64,000 nt of DNA from Rohdeia sp041398665 (lineage in GTDB: Bacteria > Planctomycetota > UBA1135 > GCA-002686595): NCBI GenBank assembly GCA_041398665.1, contig JAWKUH010000008.1:62001-126000 (forward strand), given 5' to 3'. A model generated the notes under the pieces. That model saw only the letters and a program-made list of their open reading frames with translations. It made no database searches and was not told where the DNA came from. Below are positions 17,463 to 26,746 of this stretch, in pieces. The stretch's first letter is position 1, and every line of letters starts with the position of its first letter. The position numbers and the translations under genes were made by a program.

Positions 17463-17626
17463 GGTGTCGGTTCTCGTCGCGCGGCATGGTAGCGCCGTCG
17501 CGGACGACTCCCGGGTCCGATCGAGCGGCACCGACTCGACGTCGCGCGCTCGACGCGCTCGCGGGCTCACGGCGACGCGTTCTCGCGCAGGTGCGACGCC
17601 GCGGCGCGCGGACGCGGCGGGAGCCG

Positions 17627-18879
17627 ATGGACAACGGCGGCGACCGGTCGCACGCTCTGCGCGTGAAGTCATCCATCGGATCCCGTCGTCGCGGACTCGC
17701 ACTCACTCTCGTCGCCCTGCTCGCCGGGCTCGGACCGGCGATCGTCGCCGCCGCATCGGCGCCCGACGCGTACGCGCAGGAGCGCAAGGCGCCCGGGGCC
17801 GGCTCGCAGGAGCGCTCGGCGGTCGAACGCGTGCGCGACTTCGTCCGCTCGAACCGCGACCTCGTGCGCGCGACCTTCGCGTTCGACCTCTACGACCCGA
17901 GGACGGCGTGGGTCGCCGACTCGTCCTTCCTCGCCGAGCTCGACGTCGCGCTCGGGTCCGATCTCCCGACGATCGAGGACGTCGACGCGGCGTGGCAGGA
18001 GTTCGGGGACGCGTCGGCTCGCGATCCCGACCTGCGCGCGTGCCTCCTGGCGACGCTCGCCCTGCGGTCGGAGGGCGAGGACGGCGTCGCCCGCGCGCTG
18101 CGCCAGATCCTGAGGCGCGAACTCAACGCCGTGACTCGTGCGACCGAGCGCGTCGTGCGGGACTCGATGCCGATCGAGCGAGCCGCGCGGATCCTCCCCG
18201 TCGCGAGGACGGTCGCGTGGTGCGGCGACCGCACGGCCGCGAGCGATCTGCTCGAGGCGTTCGCAACGGGGAGCGACTCGATCTACGTCTCGACGACGCT
18301 CGCCGCGCCGGTCGCGTTCGTGCTCCGGGGGGCGCGCCCCTACCTGACCGAGGAGGAGCTCGCCGCGGCCGTGAAGTCGATCGACGTCGACGCGACGTTC
18401 TGCGCGGACGCGTTCGAGCGCTCGTCGCGGCGGGTGTGCGCGAGCCGGACCTCGCGCGCCCCAGCGGACTGCGGAGCGCGCCGCGCGAGCAGCGCAGCGC
18501 GACGACGGCCGTGCTGCTCGCGAGGACCGCGAAGAGTTCGCTCGACGCGCGCGCCTGCGCGGCCGAGGGGCTGCTCGCGCTCGGTGTCGACGTCGCCTCG
18601 CTGCTCGACGCGGAGGACCCCGATCGGAGCGCGGTGCTCGAGGCGGCGATCGCTTCGTGCTGCGCGCCCGAAGCGCTGCCCGTCCTGTTCACGATGCTGC
18701 GCGACGGCGCGTCGGGCGTGCAGGGCGACGTGCTCGAGGCGGCCGTGCGGCGCTGCGTCGCGCCCTACGTCTGGGACGCGTCGTTCGCCGGAGCGCGCGG
18801 TCGCGTCCGCGCGTCGATCGCGTCGGAGGAGGCGGCACGCGTCGTCGCACCCGAGTGGCGCCGCGTCCTGCTCGAGTGA
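17627..18879 (+). pseudogene. Secreted protein of unknown function, broken by a frameshift near 18420
   Basis: One coding signal runs through two frames. From 17627 (or a GTG at 17663) the product begins with a signal peptide (LALTLVALLAGLGPAIVAAAS) and continues with helical repeats to FCADAFER. From 18421 coding continues one frame back as LVAAGVREPDLARP to the stop at 18879 (EWRRVLLE). A single missing base around 18420 explains the switch. Repaired, it would encode about 417 residues with Arg/Leu/Ala-rich helices resembling a HEAT-like solenoid, but I recognise no family. It may be an assembly error or a recent lesion. The start at 17627 follows a GGGAG. Confidence 0.7.
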
Positions 18880-18906
18880 GGTGCGGCCGGAAGGTCCGTT
18901 CGAACG

Positions 18907-18944
18907 CCGACGGCCCGCCGCGCCTTCGCGCGACGGGCCGTCGG
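18907..18944. terminator. Strong bidirectional hairpin between convergent genes
   Basis: CCGACGGCCCG (18907-18917) pairs perfectly with CGGGCCGTCGG (18934-18944) over a 16-base loop that is itself partly self-complementary. It lies between the end of the 17.6-18.9 kb gene and the end of the opposing FG-GAP-like gene, the expected place for a shared terminator. No T tract follows. Confidence 0.75.
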
Positions 18945-18986
18945 TGATGCCGGGTCACCCCGTTCGGGGCGACCGCGGACCTCGGT

Positions 18987-20630
18987 TCAGGGGACGATCG
19001 TCGCCGCCACCGGGTTGCTGGCGAGCGAGAGGATGCCGGTCCCGAACAGGTCGATCGTGATGAAGCCGTGGTAGAAGGTCTTGCCCACGAACGACGCGTT
19101 GATGCCGGCCGGAACGACGAACGCCGCGTTGCCGAAGCCGTTGCCGTCGAGGAAGCCGAACCAGGGCTGCAGCAGTCCCGCGCCCGACGTGTTGAGCAGG
19201 AGGCTCATGTACGCGTCGAAGTTCAGCGGCACGATCTTCGCGCTGACCGGGTCGAACAGACCCGGCGACGTCCCGCTGAGCGAGCCGAGGAACAGGAAGA
19301 GCTGACCCGGCGTGGTCGGCGAGCGCAGGATGAAGTCGTGCGTGCCGCCCGCGGACGCCGAGATCGTGGGGTCGCCGTGGAGCAGCGTGCCGATGTCGAC
19401 GACGTACGTCCCGCCGCTGTCGGCCGCGAGGCCGCCGGCGCCGTCCTTCTGGTACGAGCCGATGGCGATGCGGTCGCCGCTGAGTCCGATCGAGATGCCG
19501 AAGCGGTCGCTGTCGAGACCGTCCGAGGCCGTGATCTTGGCCATCTCCATCCAGGAGTTGTTCGGCTGGCGCTGGAACCAGTACGCCGAACCGCGCTGCA
19601 CACCGCCGAGCGCGTCGACCCACGCTCCGACGATCATGCGGTCGCCCTTCAGCTCGACCTCGGCGCCGAACTCCTTCTGCGAGACGTCCGACGGAGCGAT
19701 GAAGGTGACCTCGGGCCAGCTGGCCTGGGACGCGCGCTCGTAGACGTAGACGCGGCCCGTGTTGAACGGCGCCGCGCCCGTGTCGTGGCCGCGGCAGCCG
19801 ACGACGACGCGGTCGCCGTCGAGCGAGAGCGCGTAGCCGAACTCGTCGCCCGGGATGCCGTCGCTCGCGGTGAGCTTCGTCATCTGGCGCCACGTACCGT
19901 TCGCCTGACGCTCGAAGATGTACGCCGCGCCCGCGTCGGCGCCCTTGTCGTCCTCGAAGTTGGCACCGATCGCGCAGCGGTCGCCCTGGAGGTCGACGGC
20001 GATCCCGAACTGGTCGAGCGCCTGACCGTCCATCGCGGTGATCTTCGCGACCTGGTTCCAGACGCCGGCCTGGCGCTCGAACACGTAGGCGCCGCCCGAG
20101 GCGTTGCCCTTGTCGTCGCGGCCCCAGCAGCCGACCAGGGCGCGGTCGCCGTCGATGTCGACGGAGCGACCGAACTGGTCGTTGAAGACGTTGTCGCTGT
20201 TGACCAGGACGCCGGCCTCGAGCCAGGTCCCGTTCGCCTGACGCTCGAAGACCGAGGCCGAACCGCCGTTCTGGACGGTCGACTGGTCGAGGTACGCGCC
20301 GACGATGACGCGGTCGCCGTCGATCGCGACGCTCGACCCGAACAGGTCGTTCGCGACGAGGTTCGCGGGTGCGAGGTTCGCGACCTCGGACCAGGTGGCG
20401 CCGCTCTTCTCGTAGATGTGCGCCGCGCCGGCGAGCGCGCCGAAGGTGTTGTCGCCGATCGCGCCGACGATCATGCGATCGCCGTCGACGTCGACCGCGA
20501 ATCCCTCCAGGGCTCCGCCGATGAGGATCGGACTCTCGACGAAGGCGTCCTCGTTCGCCGTCTGGGCGTACGCGACGGAGGAGACGGCGACGCTGAGGAG
20601 CGACGCGCGAGCAATGCTGTTGAAGCGCAT
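18987..20630 (-). CDS. Secreted FG-GAP-like beta-propeller protein (copy 1)
   Basis: A 547-residue exported protein with a signal peptide (residues 1-22, ending VAYAQ). Residues 30-400 are seven to eight repeats of about 50 residues built on 'G-DGDR-x-x-VGA ... GSAYVFERQ-x-NGTW', the integrin-alpha/FG-GAP blade pattern. A last blade ends in GTYVVDIGTLLHG. The final 170 residues form a separate beta-rich module ending SNPVAATIVP, shared with the two other copies in this window. Probably extracellular and involved in adhesion or surface display; ligand unknown. No ribosome binding site is seen upstream of the ATG. Confidence 0.85.
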   Translation of the reverse strand: MRFNSIARASLLSVAVSSVAYAQTANEDAFVESPILIGGALEGFAVDVDGDRMIVGAIGDNTFGALAGAAHIYEKSGATWSEVANLAPANLVANDLFGSSVAIDGDRVIVGAYLDQSTVQNGGSASVFERQANGTWLEAGVLVNSDNVFNDQFGRSVDIDGDRALVGCWGRDDKGNASGGAYVFERQAGVWNQVAKITAMDGQALDQFGIAVDLQGDRCAIGANFEDDKGADAGAAYIFERQANGTWRQMTKLTASDGIPGDEFGYALSLDGDRVVVGCRGHDTGAAPFNTGRVYVYERASQASWPEVTFIAPSDVSQKEFGAEVELKGDRMIVGAWVDALGGVQRGSAYWFQRQPNNSWMEMAKITASDGLDSDRFGISIGLSGDRIAIGSYQKDGAGGLAADSGGTYVVDIGTLLHGDPTISASAGGTHDFILRSPTTPGQLFLFLGSLSGTSPGLFDPVSAKIVPLNFDAYMSLLLNTSGAGLLQPWFGFLDGNGFGNAAFVVPAGINASFVGKTFYHGFITIDLFGTGILSLASNPVAATIVP

Positions 20631-20826
20631 GTTGGGGGCGAACCTCGTTGGACTGTGGACCGGCGCGGAGCGCGCCCGATCCTCGACCCCAGAGGGTAAC
20701 CGCGCGGCGCCGACCCGTGTTGGACGGGGGAGCGTCCGCAAGGTGTTCCGGCGCGCGCCCTTCCGTCGAGGGGGGACGCCGTTCACCGTGCGTTGAGCGA
20801 ACTCGGTGCGAGTCCGACCCCGTCGG

Positions 20827-21539
20827 TCACCCGCCGCCGAGCAGCTCCCGCAGCGACTCGGGGTCCGGTCGCGGCAGGCGGTCGACCTTCCCGAGCCGGT
20901 CCGGTCGGTCGAGTCGCAGCGCTTCGAGCGCACCGAACGTCGTCGCTCCGATCGCGATCGCGAGGTGCGTCCGCGGCGCCGCGGGGTGCAGCGCGAAGGC
21001 GTGCACCGCGCTCGGACTCGCGAAGAAGACGGCGTCCTGCTCGGGCAGGTCGACGTCGAGCCGCGGCCGGTTCGCGTAGGCGATCGGCGCCGCGACCTCC
21101 GCGCCGCGACCCGTGATCCACGCGTCGAGACCCGCGGCGAGTTCGCTGCGCGGCCACAGGACGGTCTCGCCCGGAGCCAGCGACGTCGCCCACGCCTCCT
21201 CGAGTTCGTCGACGCTCCCGCACGGACCGACAGCACGACCTCGACGGGTGTCTCCAACGACAGCGTGCGCAGCGCCGCAGGCGTCGCGTCGCCGACGACC
21301 GCGCAACGAGGTCCCCCGACAAAGACAGCGTGAGGTGCGGCACGAAACCGTACCGCGTTGCCGCTCGTCAGGCGCAACCAGTCGAAACGCTCCACGTCCT
21401 CCGGCCAGTCGAAGGGGATCGGTTCGATCTCGAGCAACGGCTCCGCGATCGCGTCCCAACCCGCCGAGCGAGCGGCCGTGCACCACGCCGCGAGTCGCGC
21501 CACCGGTCCGGTGATCCAGATGCGCGGCGCGTCGCTCAC
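20827..21539 (-). pseudogene. hemD: Uroporphyrinogen-III synthase HemD, interrupted by a frameshift near 21225
   Basis: HemD cyclises hydroxymethylbilane to uroporphyrinogen III. The first half (RIWITGPVARLAAWCTAA ... GGPRCAVVGDATPAALR ... VEVVLSV) reads from the GTG at 21539. The second half (CGSVDELEEAWATSLAPGE ... DAVFFASPSAVHAFALH ... IAIGATTFGALEA) reads in the next frame to the stop at 20827. A single missing base at about 21219-21231 accounts for this. The VFFASPSAVHAF and IGATTFGAL motifs are typical of HemD. The start overlaps the hemC stop by four bases. A true loss would block heme synthesis, so a sequence error is likely. Confidence 0.85.
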
Positions 21540-22444
21540 GTGCGCATCAGCTCTCGCGCGCCGCGAGCGGCGAGCTCCTTGCCGAGCGTCGTGCCGAGGC
21601 TCTCCGCCGCGTCGCGCGGTCCGACGAGCGAGGCCTCGACCGAGCGCGAACCGTCGAGCGCGAGGACGCGCGCGCGCAGGGCGAGCGTGCTCTCGACGAC
21701 GCGCGCGACGACGCCGATCGGAGCGCTGCAACCGCCGCGCAGTTCGCGCAGGACGGCGCGTTCCGCGATCACCTCGTCCCAGGTCTCGAGGTCGCGGACG
21801 GCCTGCACGCGCTCGTGCACGGGCCAGTCGCCCTCCTTCACGACGAGCGCGACGGCGCCCTGGCCCGCGGCGTGCGGGAAGCGCTCGGTGTCGAGGACCT
21901 CGCTGACGTGCTCGCCGAGGCCGAGGCGCTCGAGTCCCGCCCGTGCCATCAACAGCGCGTCGGCCTCGCCCGCGGCGAGCTTCGCGAGGCGCGTCTGCAC
22001 GTTGCCGCGGATCTCGACGACCTCGAGGTCGGGGCGCAGCGATCGCAGCAACGCGCGTCGGCGCGCACTGCTCGTCGCGACGCGCGCGCCGGACGGGAGC
22101 CCTTCGAGCGTCGTGCCGGGCGGCGCGACGAGCGCGTCCTCGACCGGACCGCGGCCGAGGACGGCCGACAGCATCGTTCCGGTGCCGAGCTCGGTCGTCA
22201 TGTCCTTGCAGGAGTGCACCGCGACGTCGGCGCGTCCCTCGATCACGACGCGGTCGACCTCGACGGTGAAGATGCCGATGCGACCGAAGCGCGTGAGCGG
22301 CGAGGAGAGGTCGGTGTCGCCCGACGAGCGCACCTCGACGAACTCGCACTCCGCGTCGCTCCACGCCGCGCCGAGCGCGCGCTTCGCGGCTTCCGCCTGC
22401 CACAGCGCGAGCGGACTGGACCTCGTCGCGAGTCGGAACTTCAT
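21536..22444 (-). CDS. hemC: Hydroxymethylbilane synthase (porphobilinogen deaminase) HemC
   Basis: HemC joins four porphobilinogen molecules into hydroxymethylbilane. The 302-residue protein is full length. It starts FRLATRSSPLALWQAE, has the catalytic-Asp region VHSCKDMTT (Asp81; most homologues have VHSxKD), EIRGNVQTRLAKL, the HAAGQGAVAL segment and the dipyrromethane cofactor cysteine in LRGGCSAPIG (Cys239). It lies between hemA and hemD with four-base overlaps on both sides, giving tight coupling of three consecutive steps of the pathway. Confidence 0.96.
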   Translation of the reverse strand: MKFRLATRSSPLALWQAEAAKRALGAAWSDAECEFVEVRSSGDTDLSSPLTRFGRIGIFTVEVDRVVIEGRADVAVHSCKDMTTELGTGTMLSAVLGRGPVEDALVAPPGTTLEGLPSGARVATSSARRRALLRSLRPDLEVVEIRGNVQTRLAKLAAGEADALLMARAGLERLGLGEHVSEVLDTERFPHAAGQGAVALVVKEGDWPVHERVQAVRDLETWDEVIAERAVLRELRGGCSAPIGVVARVVESTLALRARVLALDGSRSVEASLVGPRDAAESLGTTLGKELAARGARELMRT

Positions 22445-23691
22445 CGCCGCTCCAGGTACGTGCGGTAGGCGCGGTCGAGCGCCTCGTCGGACTCCTCGCC
22501 GCGCAGACCGCCCTTGACGGCGCCGAACGCGGCCGCGAGCAGTTCGCGCGCGACCTCGTCGACGAGAGCCAGTGCGGCGGGATCGAGCGCCTCGCCGTGG
22601 CGACCGAGGACGCGCGCCTTCACCTCGTCGAAGCGCGCACCGAGCGTCGCGAGCAGCGGCGCCGCGCGCGCGACGCGCCGGCGACCCAGGTACTTCGCGA
22701 CCTCGGCGAGCAGCATCTCGCTCGTCTCGCGCGTCGCCTCCTCGCGACCCGCTCGGTTCGTCGCGACGACCTTCGCGAGGTCGTCGAGGTCGTACACGAG
22801 CAGCCCGCGCAGTTCGGACGCGTCCGGGTCGACCGCGCGCGGCACCGACAGGTCGAGCACGACCAGCGGCGCGTCGCGGCGCGAGAGCCGCGCCGAACGG
22901 AACTGCTCGGCGTGGAGCACGCGCCCCCCGTCGACGGAGACCGCGACGAGGTCGCAGCGCGCGAGTTCGCGTTCGAGCGCGTCGAGTCCGACGGCGCGGC
23001 CGCCGAGCTCGCTCACGACCTTCTCCGCGTTCGCGAGCGTGCGGTTCGCGAACACGATGTCGCGCACGCCGAGGTGCGCGAGGTGGCGCGCCACGAGGAT
23101 GCCGGTCTCGCCCGTGCCGACGACGAGGGCGCTGCGGCTCTCGAGGGGACCGCACGCCCGCGCCGCGATGTCGACGGCGACGCGCGCGACGGAGAGCGTG
23201 CCCTCGCCGAGGCTCGTGTGCGTGCGGACGCGCTTGCCGAGCGCGAGCGTCTGCTCGAGCAGCGGTCGCAGCCGTTCGCCGAGCGCGCCCGCGTCCTCGC
23301 TCGCCTGCATCGCCTCGCGCACCTGACCGAGGATCTGGCTCTCACCGAGCACGAGGCTGTCGAGTCCGCACGCCACGCGCATGAGGTGGACGACGGCGTG
23401 CAGGTCGCGGTACTCGTAGAGGTGCTGCGGTGCGACGCGGTCGAAGATGCCCGCGCGCAGCGCGTCGAGCGCGGCGTCCACGCCGGTGCCGACGAGCAGC
23501 ACCTCCGTGCGGTTGCACGTCGACACGAGCAGCACCTCCTCGACCCCTTCGAGCGCGACGAGCTCGCGCGTGCGCGCGACGAGTCGGTCGCTCGGGACGG
23601 CGCAGTGCTCGCGCAGCTCGACCGGCGCACTCCAGTGCGACAGGCCGAGCAGCGCGAACTGTCGTTCGAGGTCGGGGTGGGAGGCGGGCAT
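22441..23691 (-). CDS. hemA: Glutamyl-tRNA reductase HemA
   Basis: HemA reduces glutamyl-tRNA to glutamate-1-semialdehyde with NADPH, the committed step of the C5 pathway. The 416-residue protein shows the catalytic STCNRTE motif (Cys59), the GLDSLVLGESQILGQV block (about residues 108-123), the Rossmann segment ALVVGTGETGILVARHL and a C-terminal helical dimerisation domain. It is coupled to hemC by an ATGA overlap and follows the CcsA/HemX-like gene by 9 bases. A membrane partner of this type (HemX) lies next to hemA in Gram-positive bacteria too, where it restrains HemA level. Confidence 0.96.
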   Translation of the reverse strand: MPASHPDLERQFALLGLSHWSAPVELREHCAVPSDRLVARTRELVALEGVEEVLLVSTCNRTEVLLVGTGVDAALDALRAGIFDRVAPQHLYEYRDLHAVVHLMRVACGLDSLVLGESQILGQVREAMQASEDAGALGERLRPLLEQTLALGKRVRTHTSLGEGTLSVARVAVDIAARACGPLESRSALVVGTGETGILVARHLAHLGVRDIVFANRTLANAEKVVSELGGRAVGLDALERELARCDLVAVSVDGGRVLHAEQFRSARLSRRDAPLVVLDLSVPRAVDPDASELRGLLVYDLDDLAKVVATNRAGREEATRETSEMLLAEVAKYLGRRRVARAAPLLATLGARFDEVKARVLGRHGEALDPAALALVDEVARELLAAAFGAVKGGLRGEESDEALDRAYRTYLERR

Positions 23692-23700
23692 CGCTCGATG

Positions 23701-24522
23701 TCAGTGGAATCCGCCGGGGACGAGGGCCCACACCAGCGAGACGACGAACGCGCCGAAGCCGACGGTCGCGGCGATCGACGCGCGCCGCGGGTTCATGGCG
23801 GGGACGCGCTTCGACAGGGCGACGATCGCGAGGTGCAGCGAGAGGAAGAGCGCGATCAGCACGAGCGGCTGGTCGTAGCTGAAGCCCTCGACGTGGCGCG
23901 CGTGCGCCCACCAGATGCCGCCGTTGATGCCGGCGAACAGCAGGACGCAGGCGAACGCCGACGCGCGGCGCGTCAGCGCGGCGAGCTCGGACAGGCTGGG
24001 CAGGCTGCGGTAGAGCGGCCCGAACTCCTTCGTGCGCATCTGCCGGTAGAGCAGCAGGTACAGCCCGCCGTACGTCCCGGAGAGCGCCAGCGACGCGCTC
24101 GCGAGCAGCAGCGTGCCGACGTGGAGGAAGTAGAACGTGGGGTCCTGCTCGTGCGACGCGACGGTGAGCGGCGCGAACGCCGACGCCACGAACTGCATCA
24201 GGAACACCAGGCCGACCACGAACAGGCCGACGCCGGCGCGGCCCTGACGCGTGCTCTCGCGACCCTCGCCGACCACGCCGTAGAGCGCTCCCGTCGTCAG
24301 CGCCACCGCCGACACGAAGTGCAGGCGGTGGAAGGCCGGGACGCCCTCGCCCGAGAGCGACAGCGCCGCGAAGTACGCGGCGTGCAGCGCGAGCGCGAGC
24401 CAGAAGTAGGTGCGGCGCAGGCGCGTGTGGCGGTTCTCGCTCTTCGCGAGGAAGTCGTGCACGTACGCGAGCAGCACCGCGAGGTACACGACCGGGAGGG
24501 CGACGGCGAGGAACTGGATCAC
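23701..24522 (-). CDS. CcsA/HemX-type cytochrome c assembly membrane protein
   Basis: This 273-residue protein has about eight hydrophobic helices. The conserved CcsA/HemX features include a C-terminal GINGGIWWAHARHVEGFSYDQ (tryptophan-rich WWD-like loop) and the helix LHVGTLLLASASLALSGTYGGLYLL. CcsA-family proteins carry heme across the membrane for cytochrome c maturation; HemX variants modulate HemA. The location between hemG and hemA supports either role. The GTG start overlaps the hemG stop by four bases. Confidence 0.87.
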   Translation of the reverse strand: MIQFLAVALPVVYLAVLLAYVHDFLAKSENRHTRLRRTYFWLALALHAAYFAALSLSGEGVPAFHRLHFVSAVALTTGALYGVVGEGRESTRQGRAGVGLFVVGLVFLMQFVASAFAPLTVASHEQDPTFYFLHVGTLLLASASLALSGTYGGLYLLLYRQMRTKEFGPLYRSLPSLSELAALTRRASAFACVLLFAGINGGIWWAHARHVEGFSYDQPLVLIALFLSLHLAIVALSKRVPAMNPRRASIAATVGFGAFVVSLVWALVPGGFH

Positions 24523-25947
24523 GGACGTTCGGACGGTTCGCCGGCGGCTTCGAGCGGGACCGACGGCAGCTCATCGGCAGCCTGGATCCCGCGCCTCGAC
24601 ACGTCGTCGACGGAGACGCCCCGAGTGTAGCTGCCGGCCAGGGCGAGGCCCGGCACGAGGGCCCGCAACGCGGTCCGGAGTCGATCGAACCGTCGGTCGT
24701 GCCCGGGCGCGTACTCGGGGATCGCGTGGGGCCAGGTGACGACGCGGGTGATCGCCGGGTGCAGGTCGTCGGCGCGCGCGCCGATCGCGGCGGCGAACTC
24801 GCGAAGGGCGCGCGCGACGTCTTCCTCGGCGGAGACCGCACCGTCGTCCGTCCGGAGGAAGCACGCGACGGACGCGCAGCCCTCCGGCGCGCGTCCCTCG
24901 AGCGTTGCTCGGGACGAGCGCGCCGAGCAGCGCGAGGTCGCGGCGCTCCGCCTCGTCGGGTGGGACGAGGAACCCGAAGCCGCGTGGCAGACCGGGAGGG
25001 AGCGGCGGCTCGAGCCCGAGGTGGACGAGTCGCACGCCGTTCGAGCGCATCGCGACGAGGCCGTCGAGCGCGCTCGCGGCCTCGGTGGACGGGACGACGA
25101 GCGGTCGCAGCAGCGCGAGCGCGGTCCGCGCCGGCGCGGCGAGGACGACGCGCGGTGCGACGTGTCGCGCGTCCTGCGTGCGGACGACGAACGTCCGAGT
25201 CGCCGCGTCGCGGTCGATCGCCGTGACGCACGCGCCGTGCTCGACGCGCTCGCCGAGCGCACGGGCGAAGGCCTCGGGGAGCTCGCCCAGACCGCCCTCG
25301 AACGACAGCAGCTCCCCGCGCGCCGCGCCGGAGCCGCCCTGGGCCGACGCCTTCAGGAAGCGCAGCACCGAACCGTGCTCGAGCACGCCGTCCCAGAGGC
25401 GCGGGAACGCGCTGCGCGCCCCGAGTCGCGTCGCCTCGCCGGCGTAGACGCCGCGCACGAAGGCACCGGCGACGACGCGTGCGGCGTCCTCGCCGAAGCG
25501 CTCCGCCACGAAGTCGTGCAGCGTCGGCTCGGACCCGTCGGCCGGAGGGACGAAGCGTCGGCGCGGTTCGGAGAGGAAGCGCAGCTTCGTGCGCCACGAG
25601 ACGAGCGGCGTCGCGAGCAGGCCCGGCGGCGACGACGGCACGCGCACGAGTCCGCCGCGCCGCAGCAGGAGTCGCTCGCGCGCGGCGTCCTTCGAACGCA
25701 CGACGCGACCTGTGAGTCCGAGCCGCTCCACGAGTTCGCCGAACGTCGTCGCCGTCGCGGGCACCGAGTGCGGCCCGGTCTCGAAGAGCCACGAGCGCCC
25801 GCGCGCGTCGCGCTCGCGCAGCGTCCCCACGACGCCGCCGAGCCGCTCGCCGGCCTCGAGCAGCCGTACGTCGAGCCCGGCGTCGACGAGTCGCAGCGCC
25901 GCCGCGCACCCCGCGAGCCCGCCGCCGATCACGATCGCGTCCGTCAC
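24519..25947 (-). pseudogene. hemG: Protoporphyrinogen/coproporphyrinogen oxidase (FAD), frameshifted near 24905
   Basis: This FAD enzyme (HemG/HemY type) oxidises protoporphyrinogen IX, or coproporphyrinogen III in the alternative route. It begins DAIVIGGGLAGCAAALRL, a dinucleotide-binding fold, then LEAGERLGGVVGT and GELLSFEGGLGELPEAFA. The first frame breaks down after LGALVPS; the next frame resumes with LEGRAPEGCASVACFLR and ends with GLALAGSYTRGVSVDDVSRR, the conserved FAD-binding end. Deleting one T of the pair at 24905-24906 would restore PS-T-LEGRAPEG and a product of about 475 residues. It is first gene of the heme operon; the frameshift may be a sequence error. Confidence 0.85.
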
Positions 25948-26044
25948 GCCGACATCGTCGCTCGCGCGGGCCCGAGATCAACACGACCGACCCCGTCTCC
26001 TGCGACCCGCGAGCGCTCCGACGGATCCGGCGGACCGGACGGGC

Positions 26045-26746
26045 TCACTCCCCGTCGTCGACCGCGGCGCCGGGGAGGTCCGCGACGCGCACGCCGCGTT
26101 CGAACACGCCGGAGAGCATCGGCAGGAGCGTGCCGTCCGCGGCCCAGGCTCGGCACTCGCCCTCGAGTCGACCGTCCACCTGCCGCATCTCGACCGAGGG
26201 CTTCCCGTCGGCGTGCCACATGCGCGTCTCGACGACGCGCGCGTCGGGGTCGGTGACGATCTCGCGCTCCATCGTCCCGTCCTCGCGGTACCAGCGCTCG
26301 ACGCCGGGTCGCCCGTCGCTCGGCAAGGTCTCCTCGACGAACGGACTGCCGTCGGCGTACGCGTAGAACCACTCGCCGCGGCGGACGCCGTCCTCGTAGG
26401 TGCCCGCGGACTTCCGCGCTCCGGACTCGTACCAGCGCTCCCAACGCCCGTCGCGTCGGCCCTCGTGGTAGGCGCCGCGGTACATCGGCGTCCCGTCCTC
26501 GAAGCTCGCGGTCGAGGGACCGTGGAGCACGCCGTGGTCGTACTCGTCCGAACTCCGCAGCGTCCCGTCCCGCCAGTAGGTTCGCGTCGGTCCGTGGCGC
26601 TCGCCCCCGAGGAAGCTCGACTCGGACCACAGCGTCCCGTCGGCGTAGTGCGTGCGCACGATGCGCGGCGCGTCGCCGCGCGGTTCGCCGCAGCCGAGAG
26701 AAGCCGCCGCGAGGAGCGCCGCCGCCGTACCGATCCGTCGGATCAT
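26045..26746 (-). CDS. MORN/YwqK-like repeat lipoprotein
   Basis: A 233-residue lipoprotein (LGCG, Cys19) of tandem repeats of about 22 residues built on 'G-x-x-x-G-x-W-x-x-x-Y-x-DG-x-x' (e.g. GERHGPTRTYWRDGTLR, GRRDGRWERWYESGARK). This is the MORN-like/YwqK 'antitoxin repeat' fold, a beta-hairpin ladder. Such proteins are often annotated as YwqK-family antitoxins, but no toxin gene is evident here. It lies directly after the sulfatase-like gene, with a four-base overlap, so the two probably act at the same envelope site. Confidence 0.82.
   Translation of the reverse strand: MIRRIGTAAALLAAASLGCGEPRGDAPRIVRTHYADGTLWSESSFLGGERHGPTRTYWRDGTLRSSDEYDHGVLHGPSTASFEDGTPMYRGAYHEGRRDGRWERWYESGARKSAGTYEDGVRRGEWFYAYADGSPFVEETLPSDGRPGVERWYREDGTMEREIVTDPDARVVETRMWHADGKPSVEMRQVDGRLEGECRAWAADGTLLPMLSGVFERGVRVADLPGAAVDDGE

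Noticed and set aside
26045..26746. YwqK-type antitoxin annotation and a toxin partner
   Set aside because: The repeat fold is present, but no toxin gene is adjacent, so a toxin-antitoxin system is not supported.
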